Assembly (NCBI GenBank): GCA_036378535.1
Contig: DASUWH010000072.1
Span: 62,001 to 126,000 of the forward strand
Reading direction: 5' to 3'
From: Gp1-AA122 sp036378535
Lineage (GTDB): Bacteria > Acidobacteriota > Terriglobia > Terriglobales > Acidobacteriaceae
DNA: 64,000 bases
Position 1 is the first letter of the stretch; the number at the start of each line of letters is the position of its first letter. Under the pieces are notes generated by a model that was not told the DNA's origin, searched no databases, and saw nothing but the letters and a program-made list of their open reading frames with translations. Below, one piece after another: positions 8,124-17,664 of the stretch. Both the position numbers and the translations under genes were made by a program.

Positions 8124-8435
8124 TTCTGCTCTCTTTCAGGGTCTCTCCAATCCGATCCACACTCCAATCCCTGCTATAACTGCAAATGTGTTACCGAAAT
8201 GCCGATACTTTTATTGCGAACAAATATCGCCGACTCAATGCGTTGGAGAGCTCTGTAGGGTCTGCGATATGAAGCTGTAGGAATATTTTGCCGACGCGGC
8301 AGGCAGTGCCACTGCAACCGGTCAAACCTGCTACTCAGGGGAAGAGGCGAAAGAGGTTGTGGATGAGAGCATCAAGGGCGAGGAAGAGCGACATTCCCAA
8401 GGCAAATCAGGTGCAGAAAAAAATAACGTCCATGG
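8124..8435. other. Intergenic stretch without a supported gene
   Basis: Nothing convincing on either strand. A T-rich run on the reverse strand at about 8414-8424, just after the stop of the receiver gene at 8436, may help end its transcription. A + strand frame at 8288-8491 is highly basic and lacks a start signal. Confidence 0.35.
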
Positions 8436-8822
8436 TCAGACTCGCGATTCGGCAAAAGCTTCTCCGCGCAAACCTGCTTCCACGCCCTTGATTACCTGAC
8501 CTACGTTGCTCTTGGATAACACGGATGTGATCCCCACGTCACGTGCCAGTGAAGCCAGTTGGTGATCGAGATACATGGAGCAAAGGACCATGGCGGTTTT
8601 TGGTCGCTCTTTATGAATCTGCCGGGCTGCCTCGATTCCATTCATGATCGGCATAGCGAAATCGAGTACCACCACATCGGGGGCAAGCTCGCGGGTCTTT
8701 TCGACCGTCTCTTGTCCGTTGACAGCTTCCCCGCATACTTCCCACCCCTCATGCTGGCGGAGCAAATGCCGGAGGCCGCGTCGCACTACCTCGCTGTCAT
8801 CCGCAACCAGTATTCGTGTCAT
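8436..8822 (-). CDS. NarL-type receiver without DNA-binding domain
   Basis: 128 residues. The opening MTRILVADDSEVVRRGLRHL, the phosphoacceptor in VVVLDFAMPIMNG (Asp55) and the Lys in VLSKSN are all present and of the NarL/FixJ subtype. In that subtype a LuxR-type helix-turn-helix normally follows; here the protein stops after the receiver, and no such domain is visible downstream in any frame. It may act as a phosphate sink or bind a separate partner, and it could be served by the NarL-type (HisKA_3) kinase at 11495. Confidence 0.88.
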   Translation of the reverse strand: MTRILVADDSEVVRRGLRHLLRQHEGWEVCGEAVNGQETVEKTRELAPDVVVLDFAMPIMNGIEAARQIHKERPKTAMVLCSMYLDHQLASLARDVGITSVLSKSNVGQVIKGVEAGLRGEAFAESRV

Positions 8823-8961
8823 GATCCACCTCTATGTTCCACATGAGCTTCGACAACGTCGCCAGCTTCCTTTAAGGACTAGTGACAGAAAGCGCCATTG
8901 GCTAGAAAGCGGCAGCATACATTTGATGTCACCGGGCGTGACGGCTTTGTTGCAGGAAAGG

Positions 8962-9216
8962 CTAGGCCGCATCATTTCGGTTGTCGTGGCGTTCCTTCTC
9001 AAACCGCTCGACCGTCTCATTCAGTTCCCGTTTGAGGCGTTGATGTTCCTGGCGGGCGCGATCGCCCGCAATGGGTTTGTCCTCAGTTTTTCTGTTCTGG
9101 AGTGCGACATCCGCCAAATCCAACAGATGCGCCTGTTCGTCGGCGGAGAGGGTAGAAATCGGTTCGGGCGCGTGCCCTTTGTCATGGACAAAGCGCAATT
9201 TCGACTTGCGGCGCAT
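8962..9216 (-). CDS. Small charged helical protein, unknown
   Basis: 84 residues, basic N-terminus (MRRKSKLRFVHDKGH) then acidic and basic helices ending ERFEKERHDNRNDAA. Composition and helix pattern are protein-like, and a purine-rich GGAAAA precedes the start. It lies 139 bases upstream of the NarL-type receiver on the same strand. No family recognised. The overlapping + strand frame is Arg-rich and looks like a shadow. Confidence 0.5.
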   Translation of the reverse strand: MRRKSKLRFVHDKGHAPEPISTLSADEQAHLLDLADVALQNRKTEDKPIAGDRARQEHQRLKRELNETVERFEKERHDNRNDAA

Positions 9217-9430
9217 ACATTTTCCGACGAGTGGCGTTACAAGAGCCTACCGAAAATGCGCACTATGTCACATACCGAACACTCTGTAGGTTCTCAGGTT
9301 TCCTCCCTGAGAAGCAGAGTACCTCGATTGAGGGGAATAACGACGATGGGGGATCTAAATTGCGCTGGTAATCGCTGCACAGAAGCCCGCCCAAGCAGGG
9401 GAGGCTTTTCACGGCGCGAATGTGGGGCGT

Positions 9431-10117
9431 TTACCAGCAGGGATGAACCGGTGTGACGCTGCCCCAACTGAGCGTGCTATGGGTGGTCTGGTTGAGCTGC
9501 ACGTACTGTCCATTCTGGAGTGCGTAGTAAGTCCACTGTACCAACCCGTTTCCCTTCTGCATCGCAAACGTCTCTTTGTACGTACAGCTGCCATAATGGC
9601 TATCGCAGCCATAACGGTAGGAGAGCGTCAGCGTGGGAGCAGCCGTGAGAGTGCCGATCGCCTCGCTGTATGGGCCCCAGACCTCATTGATTGCATAACC
9701 GAGATTATGGCTGGTGAAGCTGCTGCAGGAGGTATGAATATCAAACCAGGTTTTGGTCGCATCCACCGGGATCGAGGTAAGCTTGCCGGGGACCGCGGGA
9801 ATATTGATGCAGCGCGGCATCCAGGGCAGGGGCGTCTGAAAAATCTTATAAGTGCTGGGATTGTTCCAGACCTGCTCCGTGATGGACTGATAAATATATT
9901 TGGAGTCGAAGCTGTCAACGTCCCACGGATACCCGCTGCTGCTCTTTACCCAGTAAAAGGTCCCGCTTACCGGATAAATCATGTTGTAATGCCCGTTCAG
10001 GGTGGACTGCTGCGGAGCCATCCACTGCAGCATGTCGTACTGATTGGATCTGCAAGTCTGGCCGAATGCCAGCGAACTAACGAAGAGAATGATAGAGAGC
10101 ACAAGGGAAATTCGCAT
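9431..10117 (-). CDS. Secreted cysteine-containing protein, unknown
   Basis: 228 residues from ATG 10117 (ATG 10129 is also possible). A signal peptide (MRISLVLSIILFVSSLAFGQ) is followed by an aromatic-rich mature domain with paired cysteines, for example CDSHYGSC, and no helix after the signal. It is likely a disulfide-stabilised periplasmic or extracellular protein. It lies downstream of another probable secreted protein at 10377-11183 on the same strand, 259 bases away. Function unknown. Confidence 0.7.
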   Translation of the reverse strand: MRISLVLSIILFVSSLAFGQTCRSNQYDMLQWMAPQQSTLNGHYNMIYPVSGTFYWVKSSSGYPWDVDSFDSKYIYQSITEQVWNNPSTYKIFQTPLPWMPRCINIPAVPGKLTSIPVDATKTWFDIHTSCSSFTSHNLGYAINEVWGPYSEAIGTLTAAPTLTLSYRYGCDSHYGSCTYKETFAMQKGNGLVQWTYYALQNGQYVQLNQTTHSTLSWGSVTPVHPCW

Positions 10118-10376
10118 GCCCGACAGCATGCCTGAACGTCAGGAATGACGGCCAGATTACCAAGGTCACAAATTCAGCTATCAATTAGGCGCGGCTCGAC
10201 TTCGCCTTCGTGACGCGACGAGGCGTAATCCCAGGCTTGGGGAGCGAAGGCACAGGCGCAGTAGTACGGCTGGGGCCGTCAGCGAAATCTGGCCCCAGCC
10301 AAAGGTTTCGGCTGCGAATCTGCTGCCTACAGTCGAGCGCCTAGTCGTGAACTTCGTTTGAAACTTCTGGCTGAAG

Positions 10377-11183
10377 TCACACGCACTGGTTGTTTTTGTT
10401 CGACCATTCCGGCTGTACGGTGTACTGACCGATTTTCTTGCTCTTCCAGGCGCAGATGTCCCCGATCTCGCCATTGGCGTCGTCGTACCAGCCCTGGCCG
10501 GGAATGGCGTCAGTGATCGCTTCGCATAGTTCGTGCGAACTGGTCGAAGTGAGGGAATCGAATACACTCATGGTTCCCGTGCACCCGGCGCATCCTGGGT
10601 AAGGCATCACAGCGTAAAAGATCTGCCCGGAGATGTCGTTGTGATACCCGCAGAATGACTGGCAGGAAGCGCTGCCACCTTGAACTACTTTTGTGCCCGG
10701 CTGGATGTACACGAAGTAAAGCGTATTCGGCGACGGCTGTGGCACAGCTGTATTGGTTGCGATCAGATGCTGCAGCATGTGCTGGATGGCGGTATCGCTC
10801 ACGCTGCGATGCAACTTGGGCGCAGTAATGGTCAGCGTTCCCGTGAAGCTGCCATGACCGATGCTCTGGCCGGGTACGTTGTACTCGGATAGCTGGTCGA
10901 TCAGTGAACTGGTTAGAATAAACGTGAAAAAGTCATTGAGCTGGGTTATGAGATTGCTCGCTGGCGCTTTTTCCCAACCTGCGCCCCAGAAGATGGTGAA
11001 TACTTCCGCATTCGCGATGAGCGGGCCGTTGCGATAGGTGAGTTGTGGCGCCGCTGCGGGAGCGGCTTTCTCGCCGATCAATTCCTGAGGAACGTTGAGC
11101 GGCACGATGCGGATGGGGTCGCCATGAGCCGGGTAGATAGTTCGCGAGCCGGTATCGTGAGTTGCACGTTTTGGGGTAGCCAT
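10377..11183 (-). CDS. Phi-1/EXORDIUM-like or SHELxE-motif protein
   Basis: 268 residues with an AGGAGG site ahead of ATG 11183. From residue about 50 it reads NGPLIANAEVFTIFWGAGW, then GHGSFTGTLTI, a Cys-rich CQSFCGYHNDI, and TSTSSHELCEAITDAIPGQG followed by GEIGDICAW. This layout resembles the bacterial relatives of plant phosphate-induced (EXORDIUM) proteins. The SHELCEAITD segment also looks like a metallopeptidase-type HExxE site, but no third ligand can be assigned. There is no classic signal peptide, although Cys spacing suggests an extracytoplasmic location. Family assignment is tentative. Confidence 0.65.
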   Translation of the reverse strand: MATPKRATHDTGSRTIYPAHGDPIRIVPLNVPQELIGEKAAPAAAPQLTYRNGPLIANAEVFTIFWGAGWEKAPASNLITQLNDFFTFILTSSLIDQLSEYNVPGQSIGHGSFTGTLTITAPKLHRSVSDTAIQHMLQHLIATNTAVPQPSPNTLYFVYIQPGTKVVQGGSASCQSFCGYHNDISGQIFYAVMPYPGCAGCTGTMSVFDSLTSTSSHELCEAITDAIPGQGWYDDANGEIGDICAWKSKKIGQYTVQPEWSNKNNQCV

Positions 11184-11494
11184 AACAGTCCTCCTGTGGC
11201 GAATTGGAGAGCACCAAGCATAGGTCGAAGGAACGTGCCGCGAAAGATGTTTTTTGTGAAATTATTGTTCCGAGATACTCAGTTCTTACGACCTCGGACA
11301 GCCTTCTATTTCCCCGGTTGCTCAAACGCTTGTCGTGAGCTGCACATCTCCAGCGGATGATACAAGTTCTCAAGTGTCGTCATACGGGGTTTACTGTATC
11401 CCGTGAGCGGAATAGAGCAGTTAGACTAATTCGTTCGTCTGTCCTCGTGAGAGGCCCCGTTGGGGGGATCCTCTACAAATCTGGTAAGTAGCCG
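11184..11494. other. Divergent promoter region
   Basis: Separates the SHELxE-motif gene (reverse) from the histidine kinase gene (forward). No gene is supported, and no consensus promoter could be assigned with confidence. Confidence 0.35.
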
Positions 11495-13351
11495 ATGAGC
11501 ACCGTGAATCTTTCTAGTTTCGGTACCCCGCCCGCAGCCCCGCTCGTACACTGGCATGAGGATGACGGACAGTCCCACGTAGTGCAGCTTTACTCCAGTG
11601 ATGAATTCCTGGTGGATGGAGTTAGCCGCTTCATTGGAACAGCGTTGGGAAGCGGCGGTAGCGGGCTTATCGTGGCAACGCCCGCGCATGAAGCGGGGAT
11701 TCGAGCCAGGTTACAGGTGAACGGCTTCGACCTGCGAACAAAAGCGTTGCAGTCCCGCTGTATTTTTCTGGATGCCGCCGATACGCTGTCCGGCTTCATG
11801 ACAGGCAATTCGCCCGATCCAGATAAATTCTCGATTCTGATCGGCAGCAGGATTGAGGCGGCCCGCCAGGCTTCAGGTTCCGATGCTCGGGTGGCTGTAT
11901 TTGGCGAAATGGTGGCTCTGCTGTGGGCGGAGGGCAAGGCCGAGGCGGCCATTCAACTGGAGCAACTCTGGAATGTCCTGGCCCAGACTCATGCCTTCTC
12001 GCTGCGGTGTGCATACCCGATGCAGGGTTTTGATCACGACCAGGACGCGCAGTCGTTTCTTAAGATCTGCGAAGAGCACTCCGCGGTGATCCCCAGCGAA
12101 AGTTACACGACTCTGACTTCAGATGAGGAACGGCTGAGGAACATCGGGTTTCTGCAACAGAGAGCGCAAGCACTGGAACAGGAGAAACTCGGGCGCAAGC
12201 ACGCCGAGAATTCGCTGCGGCTGCGCGAGGCCGAATTAGCGGATTTACTGGAGAACGCGCCGGAAGGGGTGCAGCGCGTGGGCTCAGACCAGCGAATTTC
12301 CTGGGCCAACGCCGCCTTGCTGGAACTGCTCGGCTATACGGCCGAAGAATATACCGGCCACTCGCTGGCCGAATTTTATGTCAATCGGGAAACTTTCGCC
12401 GAGTTGTGGCGCCGGCTGATGGCGCGGGAAGACATCAGCAATTTTCCAGCTGAACTGCGATGTAAAAACGGTTCCAGTAAGCACGTACTCATTCATTCCA
12501 ATGGACTCTGGGAAGAGGGTAGGTTCGTGCACACGCGCTGCTTCATTCGCGACGTGACGGAGCAGCGCAGAGCCGAAATCGCGCTGCGCGAAAGCGAAGC
12601 CCGGCTGCGCAAGGCGAAGCAGGAACTGGAACATATCGTCCAGCAGCGCACGGCGGCTTTGCGTCGCCTGTCCGCCCACATTCTGGAGTTGCAGGATGCC
12701 GAGCGCCGCCGCATTGCGCGCGAATTGCACGACAGCCTCGGGCAGTATCTCGCGGTCCTCAAACTGAATATTGAAATGCTGCGCCAGAATCCGGCAGGAG
12801 ACGAGCTTTGGAAAGAATCAGAGAACCTTATGGAGCGGTGCATCTCTGAGATGCGCACTCTCTCCTATCTCTTGCATCCTCCCATGATCGATGAAGCCGG
12901 GCTGGCTTCCGCGGCGCGCTGGTACATTGACGGCTTCGGTGAGCGCAGCGGAACCAAGGTGAGCCTGGACGCCAAGGAAGAGATGGGCCGCCTGCCAGCT
13001 CAAATGGAACTGGCTTTGTTCCGGATTTTGCAGGAAGCCTTGACCAATGCGCACCGCCACGCGAAGGCCTCCCACGTGGCAGTTCGCATTGCGCGCGCCA
13101 AGGATGAGGTCCTGCTGGAGATTACCGATAATGGCTGTGGCATGCCCCCCGAAGTGTTACGGCGTTTTGTCGAGAGCGGTTCGGGCACTGGCGTTGGGCT
13201 CACCGGTATGTGCGAACGAGTGCGCGAACTGGGCGGCCAGCTGGATGTAGACTCGAACGGCGCCGGGACGTCTCTGCGGGTCAGGGTCCCCATTCCCCGG
13301 CGTTCGCGTTCAACGCAGGTAAACTCCGCTTCTCTCCCTGCCGCTGACTAG
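11495..13351 (+). CDS. MEDS-PAS sensor histidine kinase (NarX-like)
   Basis: 618 residues, no membrane helix. Order: a MEDS domain (about residues 18-190; HVVQLYSSDEFLVDGVSRFI, then a degenerate RecA-like core), a coiled region, a PAS domain (about 250-360; LLENAPEGVQRVGSDQRISW), a second coil, a HisKA_3 dimerisation domain with the phospho-accepting His near residue 412 (RRRIARELHDSLGQYL), and an HATPase domain with N-box QEALTNAHRHA, G1 ITDNGCGMP and G2 GTGVGLTGM. MEDS domains sense one-carbon or hydrocarbon-type signals in known proteins. HisKA_3 kinases normally pair with NarL-type regulators; no complete one is adjacent. Confidence 0.92.
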   Translation: MSTVNLSSFGTPPAAPLVHWHEDDGQSHVVQLYSSDEFLVDGVSRFIGTALGSGGSGLIVATPAHEAGIRARLQVNGFDLRTKALQSRCIFLDAADTLSGFMTGNSPDPDKFSILIGSRIEAARQASGSDARVAVFGEMVALLWAEGKAEAAIQLEQLWNVLAQTHAFSLRCAYPMQGFDHDQDAQSFLKICEEHSAVIPSESYTTLTSDEERLRNIGFLQQRAQALEQEKLGRKHAENSLRLREAELADLLENAPEGVQRVGSDQRISWANAALLELLGYTAEEYTGHSLAEFYVNRETFAELWRRLMAREDISNFPAELRCKNGSSKHVLIHSNGLWEEGRFVHTRCFIRDVTEQRRAEIALRESEARLRKAKQELEHIVQQRTAALRRLSAHILELQDAERRRIARELHDSLGQYLAVLKLNIEMLRQNPAGDELWKESENLMERCISEMRTLSYLLHPPMIDEAGLASAARWYIDGFGERSGTKVSLDAKEEMGRLPAQMELALFRILQEALTNAHRHAKASHVAVRIARAKDEVLLEITDNGCGMPPEVLRRFVESGSGTGVGLTGMCERVRELGGQLDVDSNGAGTSLRVRVPIPRRSRSTQVNSASLPAAD

Positions 13352-13393
13352 CCTGAGCAGAGATAGCAACCCGACTTCTCCATTTGTTGGTAA

Positions 13394-14635
13394 CTACTGT
13401 TTCGGCGAGACGGAGATGCGCGTCCTGCAGGCCACGCTCCGGCCATCCTTGTAGGCGGGAATAAATTTCCAGCCGGAGGCTGCATGGATCAGAGCGGGAT
13501 CAACCTGAGCTTTTCCGGCGGCCTCAGCCGATCGAACCTTCCCCGCCGAATCCACAACTAGGTCCACCATGGTTTCCAGTTTGTCCGACTCCTCGCCGGA
13601 GGCTTGCGTGCCGGGCGGGCGAAGCAGCAGGATGGGCTCCGGCGGAACCACTTCCGGCTTGCCATGCTCCGATCGCATGACCGCATCGAAAATGGTGACG
13701 CGTTTCTTTCTTTTCGGGGAAGGCTCGGAAGAAGCGGCCGCATGTTGAGCGCTGATGCCGTGCGCGCGAGCCGATACTATGGCCTCGCGAACGCGGGCGG
13801 CATCGTTGGTCGGCCACATTTCAGCGAGCGAGCGCCAAGCCTGTTCTTCGCGGCCGCTGTAAAGATAGGCCCACACAATTTCCAATATCCTGGCTTTTGT
13901 TCTGCGCAGATTGTGCAGTCGCTCCGCGGGCTGACTTCGAGCGCTGGCTAATTTGCCGTCGCTATTGTGAAAGTCCTGAAGGTCATCCGGGCGAAGTTCC
14001 TTCTGAATTTCTAGGATGTGATGATCGAACTCGGGTTGAAACTCCGAGCTCACATCCATCAATCGGCCATGTGAGAAGCGCAGCACGATGGTCGGGGCAG
14101 CGTCTAATTCGGCAAGGCTTAGCCCATCGAAACCTTCGATGCCCGCAGCGTCGTCTGTCCAGATCTCCACGCGTCCATCAAGATCTTTGTCGGCCGCGTT
14201 GAACGAGCTTCCACCGCTAAGACTACGCAAGAGCCGGGGTGGTTTGGTCAGAGAGTAAATCTTATATCCCCTGCAGCAATCGTTGTCTGACTCTTTCACC
14301 TGGAATGCGACTACGGGCGCGCCCAAGCCGAGATCGGCACCCAGCGTGTCAATATCAATTTGCCAGGCACTGGCCGCGACAACGATATTGTCCTTGCCCC
14401 AAGCCAGGGCGGCCTCGCATCGACGGATTGCCAGTTCGCCGTTTCTAGAGGCGCCCACAGTGACCTCGATACCGGTGCTGTGAAACTCTCCATGAAAGCC
14501 GCCGACTCCCTGATCGCAGAGTACGTCCTGTGCCTCAGCGAAGCAGGAGAAAACGCAGAACAGACAAATCGCAAGGATTAAGAACTTCGCAACGCGGTGG
14601 TAGCGATTCTCGAGTAACGAGCTAATTGCCTGCAA
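13394..14635 (-). CDS. Secreted protein with TonB-like C-terminal domain
   Basis: 413 residues. A signal peptide (hydrophobic FLILAICLFCVFSCFAEAQ) leads a domain with a calcium-loop-like DKDLDGRVEIWTDD segment (near residue 155), as in FG-GAP or EF-hand repeats. A helical middle follows, and the C-terminus has MVDLVVDSAGKVRSAEAAGK and AASGWKFIPAYKDGRSVACR, the pattern of a TonB C-terminal domain. It probably acts in the periplasm. Convergent with the kinase gene. Role unknown. Confidence 0.65.
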   Translation of the reverse strand: MQAISSLLENRYHRVAKFLILAICLFCVFSCFAEAQDVLCDQGVGGFHGEFHSTGIEVTVGASRNGELAIRRCEAALAWGKDNIVVAASAWQIDIDTLGADLGLGAPVVAFQVKESDNDCCRGYKIYSLTKPPRLLRSLSGGSSFNAADKDLDGRVEIWTDDAAGIEGFDGLSLAELDAAPTIVLRFSHGRLMDVSSEFQPEFDHHILEIQKELRPDDLQDFHNSDGKLASARSQPAERLHNLRRTKARILEIVWAYLYSGREEQAWRSLAEMWPTNDAARVREAIVSARAHGISAQHAAASSEPSPKRKKRVTIFDAVMRSEHGKPEVVPPEPILLLRPPGTQASGEESDKLETMVDLVVDSAGKVRSAEAAGKAQVDPALIHAASGWKFIPAYKDGRSVACRTRISVSPKQ

Positions 14636-14671
14636 GAGGAGCTCCCCGCGCCCGAAATCCGTGCATCACGT

Positions 14672-15325
14672 CTACTCAAACTGTTTCCGAAAACTCGCCA
14701 ACTCCTCTTTAATTCCGAGGATCTCCGCGCGCAACTCGGCCAGTTCTTGCTCGATGCGAGTCAGGCGCTCGTCGTCGCCGCTATCAGCAACTTTGGCTGG
14801 AGCAGGCGCCGCTTCCCAGGCCCTCAGGTCGGCGGAGAACAAGTGCACGTAGCGCGCTTCTTTCGTGCCCGGTTGCCGGGGCAGCATTTTGACCAGGGGC
14901 GGCTCGCGCTCGGCAAGGTGCTGTAAGGTGCTCTGCACCTCATCGAGATCGCCGAACTTATACATTCGTTCGGTACGGCCGCGCAGTTCCCCCGGAGTTT
15001 GTGGTCCTCGCAACAGCAGCACGCAGATCACGGCTATCTCGCGCCGATCGAAATTAAACGCCTCCTGCAGGCGGTGCTCATATTTAGTTACCCGGCTATC
15101 GGCGCCCCCGGCGGGCCCAGCCAGCCGTTTTTCCTGGAGCGAGTGCAGGGCCTGGCGAACCATGTCTTCGTCCAGGTTCATCACGGGATCACGATTGTTC
15201 TTCTGGTTGCAGGCGTTCACGAGCGCATTCAGCGAAAGCGGATAGTAATCGGGCGTAGTGATGTCTTTTTCGATCAGCGAGCCCAGAACGCGGATTTCGA
15301 CTTCATTCAGCAGTATGTCCAACAT
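14672..15325 (-). CDS. yceH: YceH-family (DUF480) protein
   Basis: 217 residues matching the UPF0502/YceH family from the first residue: LLNEVEIRVLGSLIEKDITT, NALVNACNQKNNRDPVM and LRGRTERMYKFGDLDEV, which form two winged-helix domains. The C-terminal helix (ERLTRIEQELAELRAEI) is a short coiled coil. The family is widespread but its function is not established. Confidence 0.93.
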   Translation of the reverse strand: MLDILLNEVEIRVLGSLIEKDITTPDYYPLSLNALVNACNQKNNRDPVMNLDEDMVRQALHSLQEKRLAGPAGGADSRVTKYEHRLQEAFNFDRREIAVICVLLLRGPQTPGELRGRTERMYKFGDLDEVQSTLQHLAEREPPLVKMLPRQPGTKEARYVHLFSADLRAWEAAPAPAKVADSGDDERLTRIEQELAELRAEILGIKEELASFRKQFE

Positions 15326-15526
15326 GCGGCTCCCGCAATAGAGTAGCTATTCTAACTACAAGCTCTCGCAACGACCCAGTGCAGGCTCAGGACCGGTTCG
15401 AATTTCCGATTGGAATATGGCACGACCCCGCCATCTGTCGGGCCGGGATACTGGGTTTTTGCTGCTGAGTTGTTTACAATTCGGGGTCTTCTTCGTCTAA
15501 GTGTGGTCGTGGTCCGAAAGGATAAC

Positions 15527-17611
15527 ATGCGTCTTCTTACTGTCTTGAGTGTTTGTCTGCTTTTCACCAGCGGGTTTGGCCAAAGCAGTAGCGATTCCTC
15601 CCAGCAACCTCTACCCAAGCTGGAGCATTTCAACACCGACCAGGTGGACAAGTCGCTCGACCCTTGCAACGACTTCTTTCAGTACTCCTGCAGCAAATGG
15701 ATCAAGGCGAATCCTATTCCTGCCGACCAACCCGGATGGGGGACTTTCAACGCCCTGGGAATCTGGAACGTCGCCGCGATTCGGGAGACGCTGGAATCGG
15801 CCGCCAGCGCGAGCAACAGAGGCGCAGTCGAGCAAAAAGTCGGCGATTACTATGCTTCGTGCATGGACGAAGCCGCCATCAACAAGGCGGGTATAACCCC
15901 GCTCAAGCCAATTCTCGACCAGATCGACGGTCTGAAAGACAAGAGCCAGTTGCCGCAGGTAGTGGCGGCGATTCACCAGATCATTCGGCCGGCCAATCTC
16001 AATTTTCTGGATGCTCAATACCCGGGGGTGCTGTTCGGAATTTATTACTCGCCCGATTTCGCGGACGCGAGCAAGACGCTGGCGGCTCTCGACCAATCCG
16101 GCATGGGCATGCCGGGACGCGAGTTCTACCTGAAAGATGATGAGAAGTCCAGGCAGATTCGTGAGCAGTACGTGAAATATGTCGCTCATCTGCTGGAACT
16201 CAGCGGCACACCAAAAGCAGACGCCTCCGCCGACGCCCAAACAATCCTGACTTTGGAAACGGACCTCGCCAAAGCGGCCATGGACATTGTGCTGCGCCGC
16301 GATCCCAAAAATCTGAATAACAAAATGTCGCTCGAGCAAGTGCAGGCACTCACTCCATCGTTCAACTGGAAACCGTATCTGGCGGCTATGAACGTGCCGT
16401 CCTCACCCGAATACCTTGTCCTTGCCCCTGACTTCTTCCGCGAAATGGAGAAATTAATTGCTTCGGAATCGCTCGGCCACTGGCGCGCCTATCTGCGGTA
16501 CTCAACCCTGCGCTCGATGGCGAACTCGTTGAGCCAGCCGTTCGTCGAGGCCAACTTTGATTTCTTCGCGCGCACCCTGGGTGGAACCAAGGAAATCCAA
16601 CCGCGCTGGCGGCGCTGTTCCATCTATGCTGATGCGGATCTGGGAGAAGCGGTCGGCCAGGCTTACGTGAAGAAGTTTTTCTCGGCGCAGAGCAAAGCGC
16701 GCATGCTTGAAATGGTGAAAGCCATCGAGGATGCCCTGCACGAAGACATCGATGCGCAAACCTGGATGGCGCCGAAAACCAAGCAACTCGCTCACCAGAA
16801 GCTGCGCGCGCAGGTGGACAAGATCGCCTACCCCGATCACTGGCGCGATTACCAGAGCTTGGAAATCAAGCGCGACGATTTTCTGGGCAATGTGGAACGA
16901 GCCTCACGCTTCGAGATCGGAAGGCGCGTGGCGCTCACCAACAAGCCGACCGACCGTTACATGTGGACCATGACGCCGCCGACTGTCAACGCTTACGAAG
17001 ACCCGCAAACCAATACCATCAACTTTCCGGCGGGAATTCTGCAGCCGCCGTTTTTTGAAGCTGCCCAGATCGACGCTGTCAACTATGGCGGCATTGGCGC
17101 GGTGATCGGTCACGAGATAACCCATGGCTACGACGATCAAGGGCGCAAGTTCGACGCGGCCGGCAACCTGCGCGATTGGTGGACGGCCGACGATTCCGCC
17201 GCGTACGATCAGCGCGACAAGTGCATCACTGACGAATACACGCAGGACGTCCCTGAAGCCGGAGTGAAGCAGAACGGCAAACTCTCCGCTGGTGAGGATA
17301 CCGCTGACAATGGCGGCATTCATCTTGCCTTGCTGGCCCTGCAGAACACGCTTAAGCAACAGGGCAAGACCCTCGACAGCCCCGCCGAGGGCGGGTTGAC
17401 CCAGTTGCAGTCCTTCTTTATTTCCTACGCCAACATCTGGTGTGGCGAGATTCGGCCGGAGATGATTCGAACTCTGGTGCTGACGCAGGGGCATTCGCTC
17501 GATCGTTACCGCGTCAATAACGTGGTCGCGAATATGCCGGAGTTTGCGCACGCTTTCGGCTGCCACAGCGGACAGGCGATGGTTCATGCCAATGCCTGCA
17601 GGGTGTGGTAA
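15527..17611 (+). CDS. Secreted M13-family zinc metallopeptidase (PepO/neprilysin-like)
   Basis: 694 residues from ATG 15527, which has AAAGGA five bases ahead and begins a signal peptide (MRLLTVLSVCLLFTSGFGQ); the frame is open further upstream but without a start signal. The N-terminal M13 domain has DPCNDFFQYSCSKW. The catalytic domain carries VIGHEITHGYDDQGRKFD with the zinc motif near residue 529, the NAYEDPQTNTINFPAGILQP segment, the third ligand in GEDTADNGGI near residue 589, and the canonical C-terminal CRVW. M13 peptidases cut peptides of limited size. Single-gene unit. Confidence 0.95.
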   Translation: MRLLTVLSVCLLFTSGFGQSSSDSSQQPLPKLEHFNTDQVDKSLDPCNDFFQYSCSKWIKANPIPADQPGWGTFNALGIWNVAAIRETLESAASASNRGAVEQKVGDYYASCMDEAAINKAGITPLKPILDQIDGLKDKSQLPQVVAAIHQIIRPANLNFLDAQYPGVLFGIYYSPDFADASKTLAALDQSGMGMPGREFYLKDDEKSRQIREQYVKYVAHLLELSGTPKADASADAQTILTLETDLAKAAMDIVLRRDPKNLNNKMSLEQVQALTPSFNWKPYLAAMNVPSSPEYLVLAPDFFREMEKLIASESLGHWRAYLRYSTLRSMANSLSQPFVEANFDFFARTLGGTKEIQPRWRRCSIYADADLGEAVGQAYVKKFFSAQSKARMLEMVKAIEDALHEDIDAQTWMAPKTKQLAHQKLRAQVDKIAYPDHWRDYQSLEIKRDDFLGNVERASRFEIGRRVALTNKPTDRYMWTMTPPTVNAYEDPQTNTINFPAGILQPPFFEAAQIDAVNYGGIGAVIGHEITHGYDDQGRKFDAAGNLRDWWTADDSAAYDQRDKCITDEYTQDVPEAGVKQNGKLSAGEDTADNGGIHLALLALQNTLKQQGKTLDSPAEGGLTQLQSFFISYANIWCGEIRPEMIRTLVLTQGHSLDRYRVNNVVANMPEFAHAFGCHSGQAMVHANACRVW

Positions 17612-17664
17612 AGAACCCACCGTGGCTCCGAAGGGTCTGCAACCGACCTCGGTAAAATACGGCT

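Noticed and set aside
8644..9456. A 270-residue + strand frame opposite the NarL-type receiver
   Set aside because: Runs antisense to the receiver and the small helical protein; no start signal or domain.
9422..10135. A 237-residue + strand frame opposite the secreted protein at 9431
   Set aside because: It lies wholly opposite a frame with a clear signal peptide, has no ribosome-binding site and an Arg/Gly-rich shadow composition.
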